DNA from: Haloechinothrix halophila YIM 93223
GTDB lineage: Bacteria > Actinomycetota > Actinomycetes > Mycobacteriales > Pseudonocardiaceae
DNA length: 64,000 nucleotides
Direction of reading: 5' to 3'
NCBI RefSeq assembly: GCF_000504245.1
Contig: NZ_KI632509.1
Span: forward strand, 3,019,751 to 3,083,750
Shown here in pieces: positions 25,631-33,572 of this stretch (positions within the stretch are counted from its first letter, which is position 1; every line of letters starts with the position of its first letter). The position numbers were made by a program, and so were the translations under genes. The notes beneath the pieces were generated by a model, which had not been told where the DNA came from, did not search any database, and saw nothing but the letters and a program-made list of their open reading frames with translations.

Positions 25631-25670
25631 TTGAGGCGTTTTGGTCGCTATGGCAACCAAAACGCCTCAA
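25631..25670. repeat. Perfect palindrome at the lysyl oxidase/hsp20 junction
   Basis: Fifteen-nt perfect arms TTGAGGCGTTTTGGT and ACCAAAACGCCTCAA around a 10-nt loop. On the minus strand it lies right after hsp20 and contains a T run, so it can be the hsp20 terminator. It is preceded by GTGAGTTGATC, the same bases that border repeat copies A and B. Confidence 0.75.
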
Positions 25671-25683
25671 GATCAACTCACGC

Positions 25684-26160
25684 TCACTCCTTGGTGCGCA
25701 CATCGATCCGAGCGGGACCGGTCGAGTCCACCGAGCCGCGCACGGCGACTTCGAGAACTCCCTCGTGGAAGCTGGCCTCGACGTCGTCCTCCGAGACGCC
25801 CTCGGGCAGCGTGATTTCCCGCCGGAACTGCCCATGCGCCCGTTCTCGCACGAGAAAGTCCTCGTGCTCGTCGTCGGTGCCGCGTGCCCCGGCGATCGTG
25901 AGCGTCCCCCGGGACAGGCTCACGTCCACGTCGCCGGGCTCGACGCCGGGCAGTTCGCACCGGATGAGGATGTCGGAGCCCTTGGCGAGGATGTCGGTGG
26001 TCGGGGTCCACGCATCCGTGTGACCTCGAGGTTGCTCCGGCACGGTTGTCGCTCCATCCGCGCCCGTCATGCGATCGGCGATGCGGTTCATCTCGCTGAC
26101 GGTGTCGACGACGCCGCGAAACGGATTACGGCCCGCGTGCTTCTTGCGTCGTATGGCCAT
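25684..26160 (-). CDS. Hsp20/alpha-crystallin small heat-shock protein
   Basis: A 158-residue small chaperone that holds unfolding proteins. The alpha-crystallin domain runs from about residue 50 to 145: WTPTTDILAKGSDILIRCEL, PGVEPGDVDVSLSRGTLTI, and the terminal GVLEVAV, the V/I-x-V-type strand near residue 137. The N-terminus is basic and shorter than in oligomeric plant types. The stop is followed by a palindromic terminator. It lies 7 bp downstream of the BCCT transporter on the same strand, so both are probably co-transcribed under stress. Confidence 0.9.
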   Translation of the reverse strand: MAIRRKKHAGRNPFRGVVDTVSEMNRIADRMTGADGATTVPEQPRGHTDAWTPTTDILAKGSDILIRCELPGVEPGDVDVSLSRGTLTIAGARGTDDEHEDFLVRERAHGQFRREITLPEGVSEDDVEASFHEGVLEVAVRGSVDSTGPARIDVRTKE

Positions 26161-26166
26161 GATCGC

Positions 26167-27819
26167 TCAGTCCTTTGTTGACGGCTGATGGGTAGTCTCG
26201 CTCACGGGTTCTCGGTCGGCGGGGTCGTGCGCTCGGGCCTCGCTGGCGACCAGCCGCGACGCCGACGGCGACGCGGCTAGCGGTTCGTCGGCAAAGCCCT
26301 TGGCGATCCCGATAGCCAGCAACAACAGGGCGATTCCAAACGGCAGACCGGCGGTGATCGACGCGGCTTGCAGCGCTTCGAGAGCCAGCGCACCACCGAC
26401 CCAGAGCAGCACCGCGGCGATGGCGCCCTCGGTGACCGCCCAGAACACTCGCAGTGCCCTGGACGGATCCGGGTTGCCACCGTTGGTGAGCATGTCCACC
26501 ACGAGGGATCCGGAATCCGAGGACGTGGCGAAGAAGATCGCCACGACGAGTATGGTGAGCAGCGCGAGCGCGGTCGCCAGCCACCCAGTCAATGGCAGCG
26601 CGCCCAGCAGGGTGAACAGCGCCTCCTCCGGTGCGGCGCCCGCGATGTCGATGGCACCATTCATCTCGTAGAACAGGCCGGTTCCGCCGAGCACGGCGAA
26701 CCACACGATCGACGCGACCACGGGAGCGAACAGCGAGCCCGCGATGAACTGGCGGATCGTGCGGCCGTAAGAAATACGGGCGATGAACATGCCGACGAAC
26801 GGCGACCAGGACATCCACCAGCCCCAGTAGAACAACGTCCACGCGGCCTGCCACTCGGCTGCCTCCGGGTTCGTCTGCTGGTTGAACGTCTCGAAACTCA
26901 TCCCGACGATGTTCTGCAGGTATTCACCGGTGTAGTCCGACAAACCGGTGAGGATGAACAGCTTGGGCCCGACCGCGAAGACCAACAGCATGAGAACGAG
27001 CGCCAGGCCGAGATTGAGCACCGATAGCCTGCGGATACCTTTGTCGATGCCCAGCACCACGCTGACAACGGCGATCGCGGTGATGAACGCGATGATCGCC
27101 AACTGGATGGTGGGATTGTTCGGGACTCCGAACACCTGGCCCAGTCCGGCATTGATCTGCTGGGCCCCGAGACCCAGCGAGGTGGCCAGCCCGAACAGCG
27201 TCCCGAACACGGCGAGGATGTCCACCACGTGGCCGACCCAGCCGTAGATCCGGTCACCGATCAGCGGGTACAGCCCAGCGGCAGGCCGGAGTGGCAGCCC
27301 TTTGCGGAAGCAGAAGTAGCCCATCGACAGCCCGAGGACGATGTAGATCGCCCATGGGTGCAGCCCCCAGTGGAAGATCGTGTAGCGCATCGCGTCGGCA
27401 GCACTACCCTCTCCGACCATCGGCGCGTTCGCCAAGTGATACGGGGCTTCGTAGACACCGAAGAACACCAGCCCGATCCCCATACCTGCGCTGAACAACA
27501 TCGCGAACCACGGCAGCGTGTGGTACTCGGGCCGCGAGTCGTCCGGCCCGAGGCGAAGCCTGCCGTAGCGGCTGAGCATCACGCCGATGACGAACACGAG
27601 GAACAGCGTGGCCGCCAGGATGTAGAACCAGCCAAGGTTGGTGGTGATGAACTCAAGTACCGCGCTGGCAGCGCGGTCGGTCGCGTCGGTGAAGAATACA
27701 CCCGCGACCAGGAACGCTGCGACGATGATCAGCGAAGTGAAAAAGACCGGCGGGCTGGTCTTGCGACGGAAGAACCCACCACGCTCCTCGGATTCCTTGG
27801 GTTGACCTGTCGTGGTCAT
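26167..27819 (-). CDS. BCCT-family betaine/choline/carnitine transporter
   Basis: A 550-residue secondary transporter with 12 membrane helices. Family marks are GMGIGLVFFGVYEAPYH (helix 3), FYWGWWMSWSPFVGMFIAR (helix 8, the tryptophan-rich signature) and FFATSSDSGSLVVD (helix 9). It imports osmoprotectants such as glycine betaine coupled to Na+ or H+. The C-terminal cytosolic tail is short. ATG 27819 follows GAGGAGGCC. The stop is only 7 bp from hsp20, suggesting a stress operon. An inverted repeat with GGCGCGTA arms lies about 80-110 bp upstream. Confidence 0.93.
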   Translation of the reverse strand: MTTTGQPKESEERGGFFRRKTSPPVFFTSLIIVAAFLVAGVFFTDATDRAASAVLEFITTNLGWFYILAATLFLVFVIGVMLSRYGRLRLGPDDSRPEYHTLPWFAMLFSAGMGIGLVFFGVYEAPYHLANAPMVGEGSAADAMRYTIFHWGLHPWAIYIVLGLSMGYFCFRKGLPLRPAAGLYPLIGDRIYGWVGHVVDILAVFGTLFGLATSLGLGAQQINAGLGQVFGVPNNPTIQLAIIAFITAIAVVSVVLGIDKGIRRLSVLNLGLALVLMLLVFAVGPKLFILTGLSDYTGEYLQNIVGMSFETFNQQTNPEAAEWQAAWTLFYWGWWMSWSPFVGMFIARISYGRTIRQFIAGSLFAPVVASIVWFAVLGGTGLFYEMNGAIDIAGAAPEEALFTLLGALPLTGWLATALALLTILVVAIFFATSSDSGSLVVDMLTNGGNPDPSRALRVFWAVTEGAIAAVLLWVGGALALEALQAASITAGLPFGIALLLLAIGIAKGFADEPLAASPSASRLVASEARAHDPADREPVSETTHQPSTKD

Positions 27820-28176
27820 ATCCGGCCTCCTCGACGCACACTCCCGCACACGCGGCGCCATGGGCAGGTACTCGCTGTCGAGTCCCACTGTGTGGCGGCG
27901 CGTAAACGTCGCTGCCTGCTACGCGCCTAACATGCGTTCTGACCGAACTGCGGTAATTGCCGTGACCGCCTCCGACGTGCCGAGAATTCGGCCCAAAGCG
28001 GGTGCGCGACAGAGTCGTAGGTAACGCGAGTTGATCAGGGCTTCTTGATCGGGGACCCTGCCGATAGAACCAAAATGCATCCGATTTGTCCGGTTGAGAT
28101 GGTCCTCAGCGCAGGGTCCCTGATCAACATTCCGGGTGAGAGACGCCGCGCGCACCGGTCATCGGGGCGGCCACCC
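27820..28176. other. Intergenic region with inverted repeat and repeat D
   Basis: A 357-bp gap upstream of the BCCT gene. It holds an 8-nt inverted repeat (GGCGCGTA at 27897-27904, TACGCGCC at 27920-27927), a likely operator for the transporter, and the diverged palindromic repeat copy D at 28045-28127 next to the end of the oxidoreductase gene. No coding frame is convincing. Confidence 0.55.
28045..28127. repeat. Palindromic repeat, diverged copy D
   Basis: Ends TTGATCGGGGACCCTGC and GCAGGGTCCCTGATCAA are inverted with one mismatch, around a 49-nt loop. The core GATC-x-GACCCTGC and overall 83-bp size match copies A-C, but the loop has diverged. It lies 50 bp past the stop of the minus-strand flavin oxidase. 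Confidence 0.65.
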
Positions 28177-29574
28177 CTACTCCGGCGTGCCGGGATCGAT
28201 GTTCTGATTCAGGCGGAACAGGTTGCCAGGGTCGTAGCGGCGCTTCACCTCAACGAGCCGGTGATGGTTGTGCTGATAGTTGGCGCGGATCTGCGCCGCG
28301 TCGTCGTCCGACGAGAAGTTGACGTAACCGCCTGCCATCGCCGTCGGCCGCAGGGCGTCGTAGTAGGCGCGAGTCCAGGCGATGTTGGCCGCGTCGTCCG
28401 CCGGATCATGCCAGGTCGCGCCGATCCCGACGGCGAACGTCGCGTCGCGGTAACCGAACGCGGTGTCGTTCGGGCCGACCCGATGGCAGGCGCCGTCGAT
28501 GGGGAAGATCAGCGTCGCTGACTCCGGTGACGGCAGTGTCGCCGCGAAGGAGACGTGCGCGTCGATCGCCCGGTCCGGCAGGCTGTCGTTGAAGCAGCCC
28601 TTCCAGTAGTGCCGCAACCCGAACGGCAGCAGGTCGTCGAACAATGTGTTGAGCATCGGGTACGGCATGCGGTCGACGAACTGGCCGACAGCTGGCCCGA
28701 TCCGCTCGAGGCGGTCGCGGATGCGGTCGTCGTGCTCGCGCGGACCGCTCCAGCAGGTCAGCACCGCGCACACGGGCTTGCCGTGCCACGCCTCCGGTAC
28801 GAACGGCGCGGGCGGGGCCTGGACGAGCCCGAGGACGAGGTTCAGCTCCTCGGGCGCGTCGGCCAGCAGGTCGAGGTAGCCGTGCACGACCTCGCTGTCC
28901 AGTGGGTAGAACGTCGGACCGCCGAGGATGTCCGCGATCGGGTGCAGCCGGTACTCGAACGACGTCACCACACCGAAGTTGCCGCCACCGCCGCGCAGCG
29001 CCCAGAACAGCTCCGGGTGCTCGTCCGCGCTGCAGGTGAGCAGGCGACCGTCCGCCGTGACGACGTCGGCGCTGAGCAGGTTGTCGCAGCTCAGTCCGCA
29101 CCGTCGAGCGAGATGGCCGAGCCCGCCGCCCAGTGTCAGCCCCGCGATGCCGGTGCTGGACACGATCCCACCGGTGACCGCGAGGCCGAAGGCGTGCGTG
29201 GCGTGGTTCAGGTCGCCCCAGGTCAGCCCTGGCTCGGCGCGCACCGTCCTGCGCCGCGGGTCGACGCGCAGGCCGCGCATCGCTCCCAGATCGAGTACGA
29301 GACCGTCGTCGCAGGTGCCGAATCCCGCGATGCCGTGCGAGCCGCCCCGCACAGCGAGCGGCAACTCGTGATCGCGGGCGGCCGTCACGGTCGCGACGAC
29401 GTCGGCGGCGCTCGCGGCCCGCACCACGGCGCCCGGCCGCCGATCGTGGATCACGTTGTAGATCGTGCGCGCGTCGTCGTAGCCGTCGTCGCCCGGCTCG
29501 AACACCGGACCGCGGACGGCCGCGCGCAGAGTCTCGACCACTGCGGGGTCGACGGGTGCGTCGATGATGGTCAT
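28177..29574 (-). CDS. BBE-like FAD oxidoreductase with bicovalent flavin
   Basis: A 465-residue berberine-bridge-type oxidase. The PCMH FAD domain (about residues 30-210) has both covalent attachment residues: His in VRGGSHGIAGFG and Cys in GLSCDNLLSADVV. The C-terminal BBE segment ends NHHRLVEVKRRYDPGNLFR. Such enzymes oxidise sugars, alkaloids or natural-product intermediates with O2. No signal peptide is present. ATG 29574 follows GGGAGGCAC. Tandem direct repeats lie just upstream and the next gene, a large LuxR/TPR regulator, points the same way, ending 140 bp before this start. Confidence 0.88.
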   Translation of the reverse strand: MTIIDAPVDPAVVETLRAAVRGPVFEPGDDGYDDARTIYNVIHDRRPGAVVRAASAADVVATVTAARDHELPLAVRGGSHGIAGFGTCDDGLVLDLGAMRGLRVDPRRRTVRAEPGLTWGDLNHATHAFGLAVTGGIVSSTGIAGLTLGGGLGHLARRCGLSCDNLLSADVVTADGRLLTCSADEHPELFWALRGGGGNFGVVTSFEYRLHPIADILGGPTFYPLDSEVVHGYLDLLADAPEELNLVLGLVQAPPAPFVPEAWHGKPVCAVLTCWSGPREHDDRIRDRLERIGPAVGQFVDRMPYPMLNTLFDDLLPFGLRHYWKGCFNDSLPDRAIDAHVSFAATLPSPESATLIFPIDGACHRVGPNDTAFGYRDATFAVGIGATWHDPADDAANIAWTRAYYDALRPTAMAGGYVNFSSDDDAAQIRANYQHNHHRLVEVKRRYDPGNLFRLNQNIDPGTPE

Positions 29575-29587
29575 GGTGTGCCTCCCA

Positions 29588-29624
29588 AAACTCGGTGTCG
29601 CTCGAGAAACTCGTGTCGCTCGAG
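29588..29624. promoter_or_regulatory. Tandem direct repeats before the BBE oxidase
   Basis: AAACTCGGTGTCGCTCGAG is followed directly by AAACTCGTGTCGCTCGAG, differing by one deleted G. The pair lies 14-50 bp before the start codon, overlapping the leader or promoter. It is a candidate binding site for the adjacent LuxR-type regulator. Confidence 0.5.
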
Positions 29625-29714
29625 TCTCGGTCGGCAGGGACGGTGTACACATCGCGCGAACGCCCCAACCCCGTGCCATGGCAGATGGGGCGAACGCGCC
29701 AGGTGAATCGGCGG

Positions 29715-31346
29715 TCAGGCGAGGTCGTGGGTATGGGCGAAGGCGGCCGCCGCAGCGCGCGTCGACACCCCGAGCTTGGTGTAGATGTTGTCGAGGTGGC
29801 GCGAGACGGTGTGTGTGCTGATGACCAGCTCGGCGGCGATGTCGCGGTTGCTCTTCCCTTCGGCGACGAGCCGCAACACCTCGAGCTGGCGCGCGGTCAG
29901 CCCGGACGGGAGTTGCGGGCTGGTACCGAGGAGTTCGTCGACCCGGCGCAGTCCGGCGACCGACCCGAGCCGCTCGAAGGCCGACCGTGCCGCGCGCAGT
30001 TCCAGCTCCGCCGTGTCGTGGTCGCCCGCTGCCCGGCACGCCGCCGCGAGCAGCAGCCGCGCTTGCGCCGCCTCATACGGCAGCTCAAGATCGAGCCACA
30101 ACGTGCGGGCACGACGTAGCCGGTTGAGCGCGTCCACCACCTCGCCGTCCGCTACGGCGATCGCGCCGCGCGCCTCCAGCGCCACCGCGTTGAGCAACTT
30201 CGCGCCCGACTCCCGCGCCATCGTCTCGAGATCACGCGCGGCCGCACGGCCTGTATCGAGGTCACCGACGGCGACGCTCACCTCAACCTGAGCCGCGAGC
30301 AATCGCGCTCTGGCGAGCCCGTGCCAGTCGCCACCCGCCACGCAGGACGCCAGCGCCGTGGCCGCCGCCTCTCCCCTGCCCTGCGCGAGCCGAAGCAGCG
30401 CGAGGCCAGGCTGCGGATCGCGGCCGAGCTCGTGCGCGGTCAGGAACGCGTCCTCAGCACCGGCGAGATCGCCCATGCGTCGTCGCAATTCGCCCGCGAC
30501 GTAGAACGACTCACCAGCCATGTTCGGGTGGTAGTTCATCAGTTCCCGGCACGCACGCTCGGCTTCCGTACCCGCCTCGTCCCACGCGCCACCGAGGCCG
30601 AGCAGTTCGACATGGTGGACCCGGCACAGGCCGTGGAACGGCGTCCCGGCGGGCAGCGTCGCGCACCACGCCATGGCGGCGTCGTTCCAGGCAGTCGCCC
30701 GGCCGATATCGGACAGCTCGTAACAGACCGGGACCGCCAGGCAGTACAGCCATCCGGTGACCAGGTCGCTCAGTGCGCCCGCCATGACGTCGCACATCAC
30801 CTCGTCGAGCCAGGCGAGGCCGGTCGACGTCTCCCCCGCGTTGATGAGCAGCGTGCCTTCGAGCAGGCGGGCCATCGCGACAACGTCCTGGCTGCCGCAG
30901 CGGACGCCGATGTCGGTCATGCGCCGGGCGAGCCGCAGGGCCTCGTCATGGTTCCCCGCCGCTGCCGCGCGCTCGGCCTCCGAGAAGGTCAGAAAGCCCT
31001 GCTCCGCGCACTCCGGTTCGTCGGCGAGGTGTCGCCGCGCCTTTGTCAGCCACCCCGATGCCAGCGCGTCCTTGCCGATGAAGCCGTACTCCGTCGCCAG
31101 CATCCACGCGTGGTATCCGGCCCGGCGAGTGTCCCCGGCCGCGATATACGCGGCGTGCGCTCGCCTGCGGACGGCCAGCGACTCCTCGACCCGCGACAGC
31201 CACCAGGCGGCGTCCGCGAGGGCTTCTAGATCCTCTGGCCCGAGCGAGTCCAGGTCCCGATCGCGCAGCAGCTCGTACACCTCGGGCCACCCGCCACGGT
31301 TGGCCTGAGTGACAGCCTGCTCCAGCCCCGCACGATTTCCGGGCAT
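29715..31346 (-). CDS. Large LuxR-type regulator with TPR-like repeats 1
   Basis: A 543-residue protein. About residues 10-460 are helical repeats of TPR type (for example WWLSRVEESLAVRRRAHAAY and similar blocks), with no Walker motif, so it is not an ATP-dependent LAL/MalT regulator. The last 65 residues are a LuxR helix-turn-helix: LTARQLEVLRLVAEGKSNRD then VISTHTVSRHLDNIYTKLGV. The TPR part should sense a peptide or protein partner. The BBE oxidase downstream is its obvious target. It has the same design as the gene at 45092. Confidence 0.85.
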   Translation of the reverse strand: MPGNRAGLEQAVTQANRGGWPEVYELLRDRDLDSLGPEDLEALADAAWWLSRVEESLAVRRRAHAAYIAAGDTRRAGYHAWMLATEYGFIGKDALASGWLTKARRHLADEPECAEQGFLTFSEAERAAAAGNHDEALRLARRMTDIGVRCGSQDVVAMARLLEGTLLINAGETSTGLAWLDEVMCDVMAGALSDLVTGWLYCLAVPVCYELSDIGRATAWNDAAMAWCATLPAGTPFHGLCRVHHVELLGLGGAWDEAGTEAERACRELMNYHPNMAGESFYVAGELRRRMGDLAGAEDAFLTAHELGRDPQPGLALLRLAQGRGEAAATALASCVAGGDWHGLARARLLAAQVEVSVAVGDLDTGRAAARDLETMARESGAKLLNAVALEARGAIAVADGEVVDALNRLRRARTLWLDLELPYEAAQARLLLAAACRAAGDHDTAELELRAARSAFERLGSVAGLRRVDELLGTSPQLPSGLTARQLEVLRLVAEGKSNRDIAAELVISTHTVSRHLDNIYTKLGVSTRAAAAAFAHTHDLA

Positions 31347-31477
31347 CAGCGCCTTTCCGGTCAGCGATCAAACTCACCGTACAACGCGGATGGAGCTCTG
31401 TCCGACAACATCTCGGGCACCGATGTGGTCCTGAGCGCAGGACACGACGCACGCCGTACTTGACGTGCGGAGTCAGA

Positions 31478-31630
31478 TCAACGGCGTTTCTTCGGATGCA
31501 GCAGGTTGTCGATCTGATCGGATTGAGCGCGATCTCGCTCGTTGGACTTTGTCTTCTTGGCGGCCCGCTTCTCCTTGAGTGTCTTGCCGGCCTTCTTGGA
31601 CATGCTCTGGCGAGGGGACTTGTCAGCCAT
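31478..31630 (-). CDS. Small very basic protein (actinobacterial hypothetical)
   Basis: A 50-residue protein beginning MADKSPRQSMSKKAGKTLKE, with 17 or so Lys/Arg residues, ending in HPKKRR. It belongs to a short Lys-rich family seen across actinobacteria, whose function I do not know; a nucleic-acid or ribosome-associated role would suit its charge. ATG 31630 follows AGGAGAG at the proper distance, which is why this short frame, inside a longer open frame, is accepted. It stands alone between the LuxR/TPR gene and the divergent lysozyme gene. Confidence 0.7.
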   Translation of the reverse strand: MADKSPRQSMSKKAGKTLKEKRAAKKTKSNERDRAQSDQIDNLLHPKKRR

Positions 31631-31740
31631 GATGGCTCTCCTAGCTGAGAGCCAGGGTGGCTCCGCTCCTTCGACACTACGCCTCGGACGTCTTTCGCGC
31701 TCGCGGCAAACGTCGCAGAACCCCGGCGATTCGGAGCGAG

Positions 31741-31761
31741 TGCCGCCCGCTCGGCGGCACC
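31741..31761. other. GC-rich hairpin
   Basis: GTGCCGCC and GGCGGCAC form an 8-bp stem with a 5-nt loop in the 289-bp region between two divergent genes. It could be a leader hairpin of either gene; nothing else in that gap is recognised, including no ydaO-like riboswitch. Confidence 0.35.
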
Positions 31762-31919
31762 TCAACTAATCACCCGATAGTGGACGCAAGGAAATAAACC
31801 GCATAGGTTGTTGTTCGGAATAACTCGTTCGGGTGGCCGGGAGGCCCAATGAACAACACCACGTTGACCGTGACGGTCTCGTCCGCTCCGTCGTACCCCG
31901 CATTGGCGATGTAGCCACC

Positions 31920-33305
31920 ATGCCCACGCCACGGTGGCGACAGGGATGGCGAGTGCGGGCTGCCCTCGCGACGGCGGTGGCCACCTCACTCGTCGTGAGC
32001 GTGTGGGGCGTGCATGGCCTCGCGAACCGCTCCCACAGCACCGACCTGACGACCAAGTCCGGGTCGTCCGCTCCCGCGCGGCATCAGCCTGCCGATTCGC
32101 GTCAGCGGGACGACACGTCGGCGTCAGGGCACGGGGCGCGCGCACCGAAGTCCACGGTTGGAGCGACTAAACGCGGTGCGGGGCAGGCCTGGGCGTCGCA
32201 TACGTCGCCAGCGGTGGACTGGCTCAGTCCGCGCTCCTCGGTCATCGGATCCGCGCTCGCGCGGGTTCCGCTGGGTGCGTCCCAGTCCACGGGAACGCCG
32301 CGCTCTGATGGCACGACTCGTAACAACGACCAGGACGACCCCAACGCTCCGGAGTCAGGTGGCCAGCCAGACCCCGGCGCGCCAGACCTTCCCACCATCA
32401 CACCGCCGTCGCGGCCGGACGCTCCAGATCCGCCCAAGGTCGACACGAGGAAGGCCAGCAAGGCCCTGGCAAACGCGAGAGCGGCGGTGACCGCCGTGCC
32501 GCGCATGGTCGACGGCATGGACATCGATGCTTACGTCCGCAAGTACAGCACCGAGATGGGATCGCAGATCCGGCGGGTCGAACGCCGCATCACCAGAACC
32601 GTGCCCGACACGAGCCCGCCCAAGGACAGCGGCAACCAGCCCCGTCGCGACAACCGGAAGCAGACCAGCCAGCGCCAGCAGCGCGGTGACGTCCGGGGCA
32701 TCGACGTCAGCGGCTGGCAGAAGAACGTCAACTGGAAATACTGGTGGAAGAAGGGCAAGCGGTTCGCCTACGTCAAGGCCACCGAGGGCACCGGGTACAA
32801 GAACCCGTACTACTCCCAGCAGTACAACGGCTCCCGTAGGGTCGGCATGATCCGCGGCGCCTACCACTTCGCGCTACCCAACCGATCCAGCGGCGGTGCC
32901 CAGGCCGTCTACTTCGTCACGAACGGCGGCGGCTGGACGCGCGACGGCAAGACGTTACCCGGCGCGCTGGACCTTGAATGGAACCCGTACGGACCCGCCT
33001 GCTACGGCAAGTCGAAAGCCGGTATGCGGGCGTGGATCAAGGCGTTCCACGACACCTACGAGGCGCGCACCGGCCGCTGGCCCGTCATCTATACCTCCAC
33101 CAGCTGGTGGAGCCACTGCGTCGGCGGCGGTCACGCTTTCGGCAAGACCGTTCCACTGTGGGTGGCGCGCTACTCCAGCAACGTCGGCGCGCTGCCTCCC
33201 GGCTGGAACCGCTACACCTTCTGGCAGTACAGCAGCGATCCGATCGATCAGAACAAGTTCAACGGCAACCACACACGGCTGCGGGCGCTGGCCAACGGCC
33301 GGTGA
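31920..33305 (+). CDS. GH25 lysozyme with membrane anchor and long linker
   Basis: A 461-residue cell-wall muramidase. Residues about 13-36 are hydrophobic (signal anchor), followed by a long, disordered Pro/Ser/Arg/Asp-rich region to about residue 255. The GH25 domain then begins with RGIDVSGWQKNVNW (first catalytic Asp) and includes AYVKATEGTGY, ALDLEWNP (the DxE pair) and TFWQYSS. It cleaves MurNAc-GlcNAc bonds outside the membrane. ATG 31920 gives a proper membrane signal; the frame upstream is not coding-like. The linker is unusually long, enough to span the wall. Confidence 0.88.
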   Translation: MPTPRWRQGWRVRAALATAVATSLVVSVWGVHGLANRSHSTDLTTKSGSSAPARHQPADSRQRDDTSASGHGARAPKSTVGATKRGAGQAWASHTSPAVDWLSPRSSVIGSALARVPLGASQSTGTPRSDGTTRNNDQDDPNAPESGGQPDPGAPDLPTITPPSRPDAPDPPKVDTRKASKALANARAAVTAVPRMVDGMDIDAYVRKYSTEMGSQIRRVERRITRTVPDTSPPKDSGNQPRRDNRKQTSQRQQRGDVRGIDVSGWQKNVNWKYWWKKGKRFAYVKATEGTGYKNPYYSQQYNGSRRVGMIRGAYHFALPNRSSGGAQAVYFVTNGGGWTRDGKTLPGALDLEWNPYGPACYGKSKAGMRAWIKAFHDTYEARTGRWPVIYTSTSWWSHCVGGGHAFGKTVPLWVARYSSNVGALPPGWNRYTFWQYSSDPIDQNKFNGNHTRLRALANGR

Positions 33306-33572
33306 CCACGCGGAGATCGCACGCGCTGGCCAAGCCGTCGAGGTGGTGCGATCGTTAGCGCATGAAGCGGGGAGCGAAAGGAAACCTGCCTGCTGAGATT
33401 TACCGCCCACTACATCGCGTACGCCGCGAAGACCGCATCCTGGCGAGTGGCGTCAATGTTCCCGCCCAGCGCGACACGCGTGCCCTCCTGTGAGCATGCG
33501 GCTGTGCCGCGGCCAGTGGTGCTGGTCGCGGTGGGCCGGTGTGTAGTTGTGGGGTGGGCTGTTTCGGGCCGC
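33306..33572. other. Intergenic region, lysozyme / HNH pseudogene
   Basis: About 267 bp between convergent genes. I see no gene, RNA or strong hairpin in it. Confidence 0.35.

Noticed and set aside
31631-31919. c-di-AMP (ydaO) riboswitch before the lysozyme gene
   Set aside because: Such riboswitches often precede wall hydrolases, but I could not find the conserved core in this leader.
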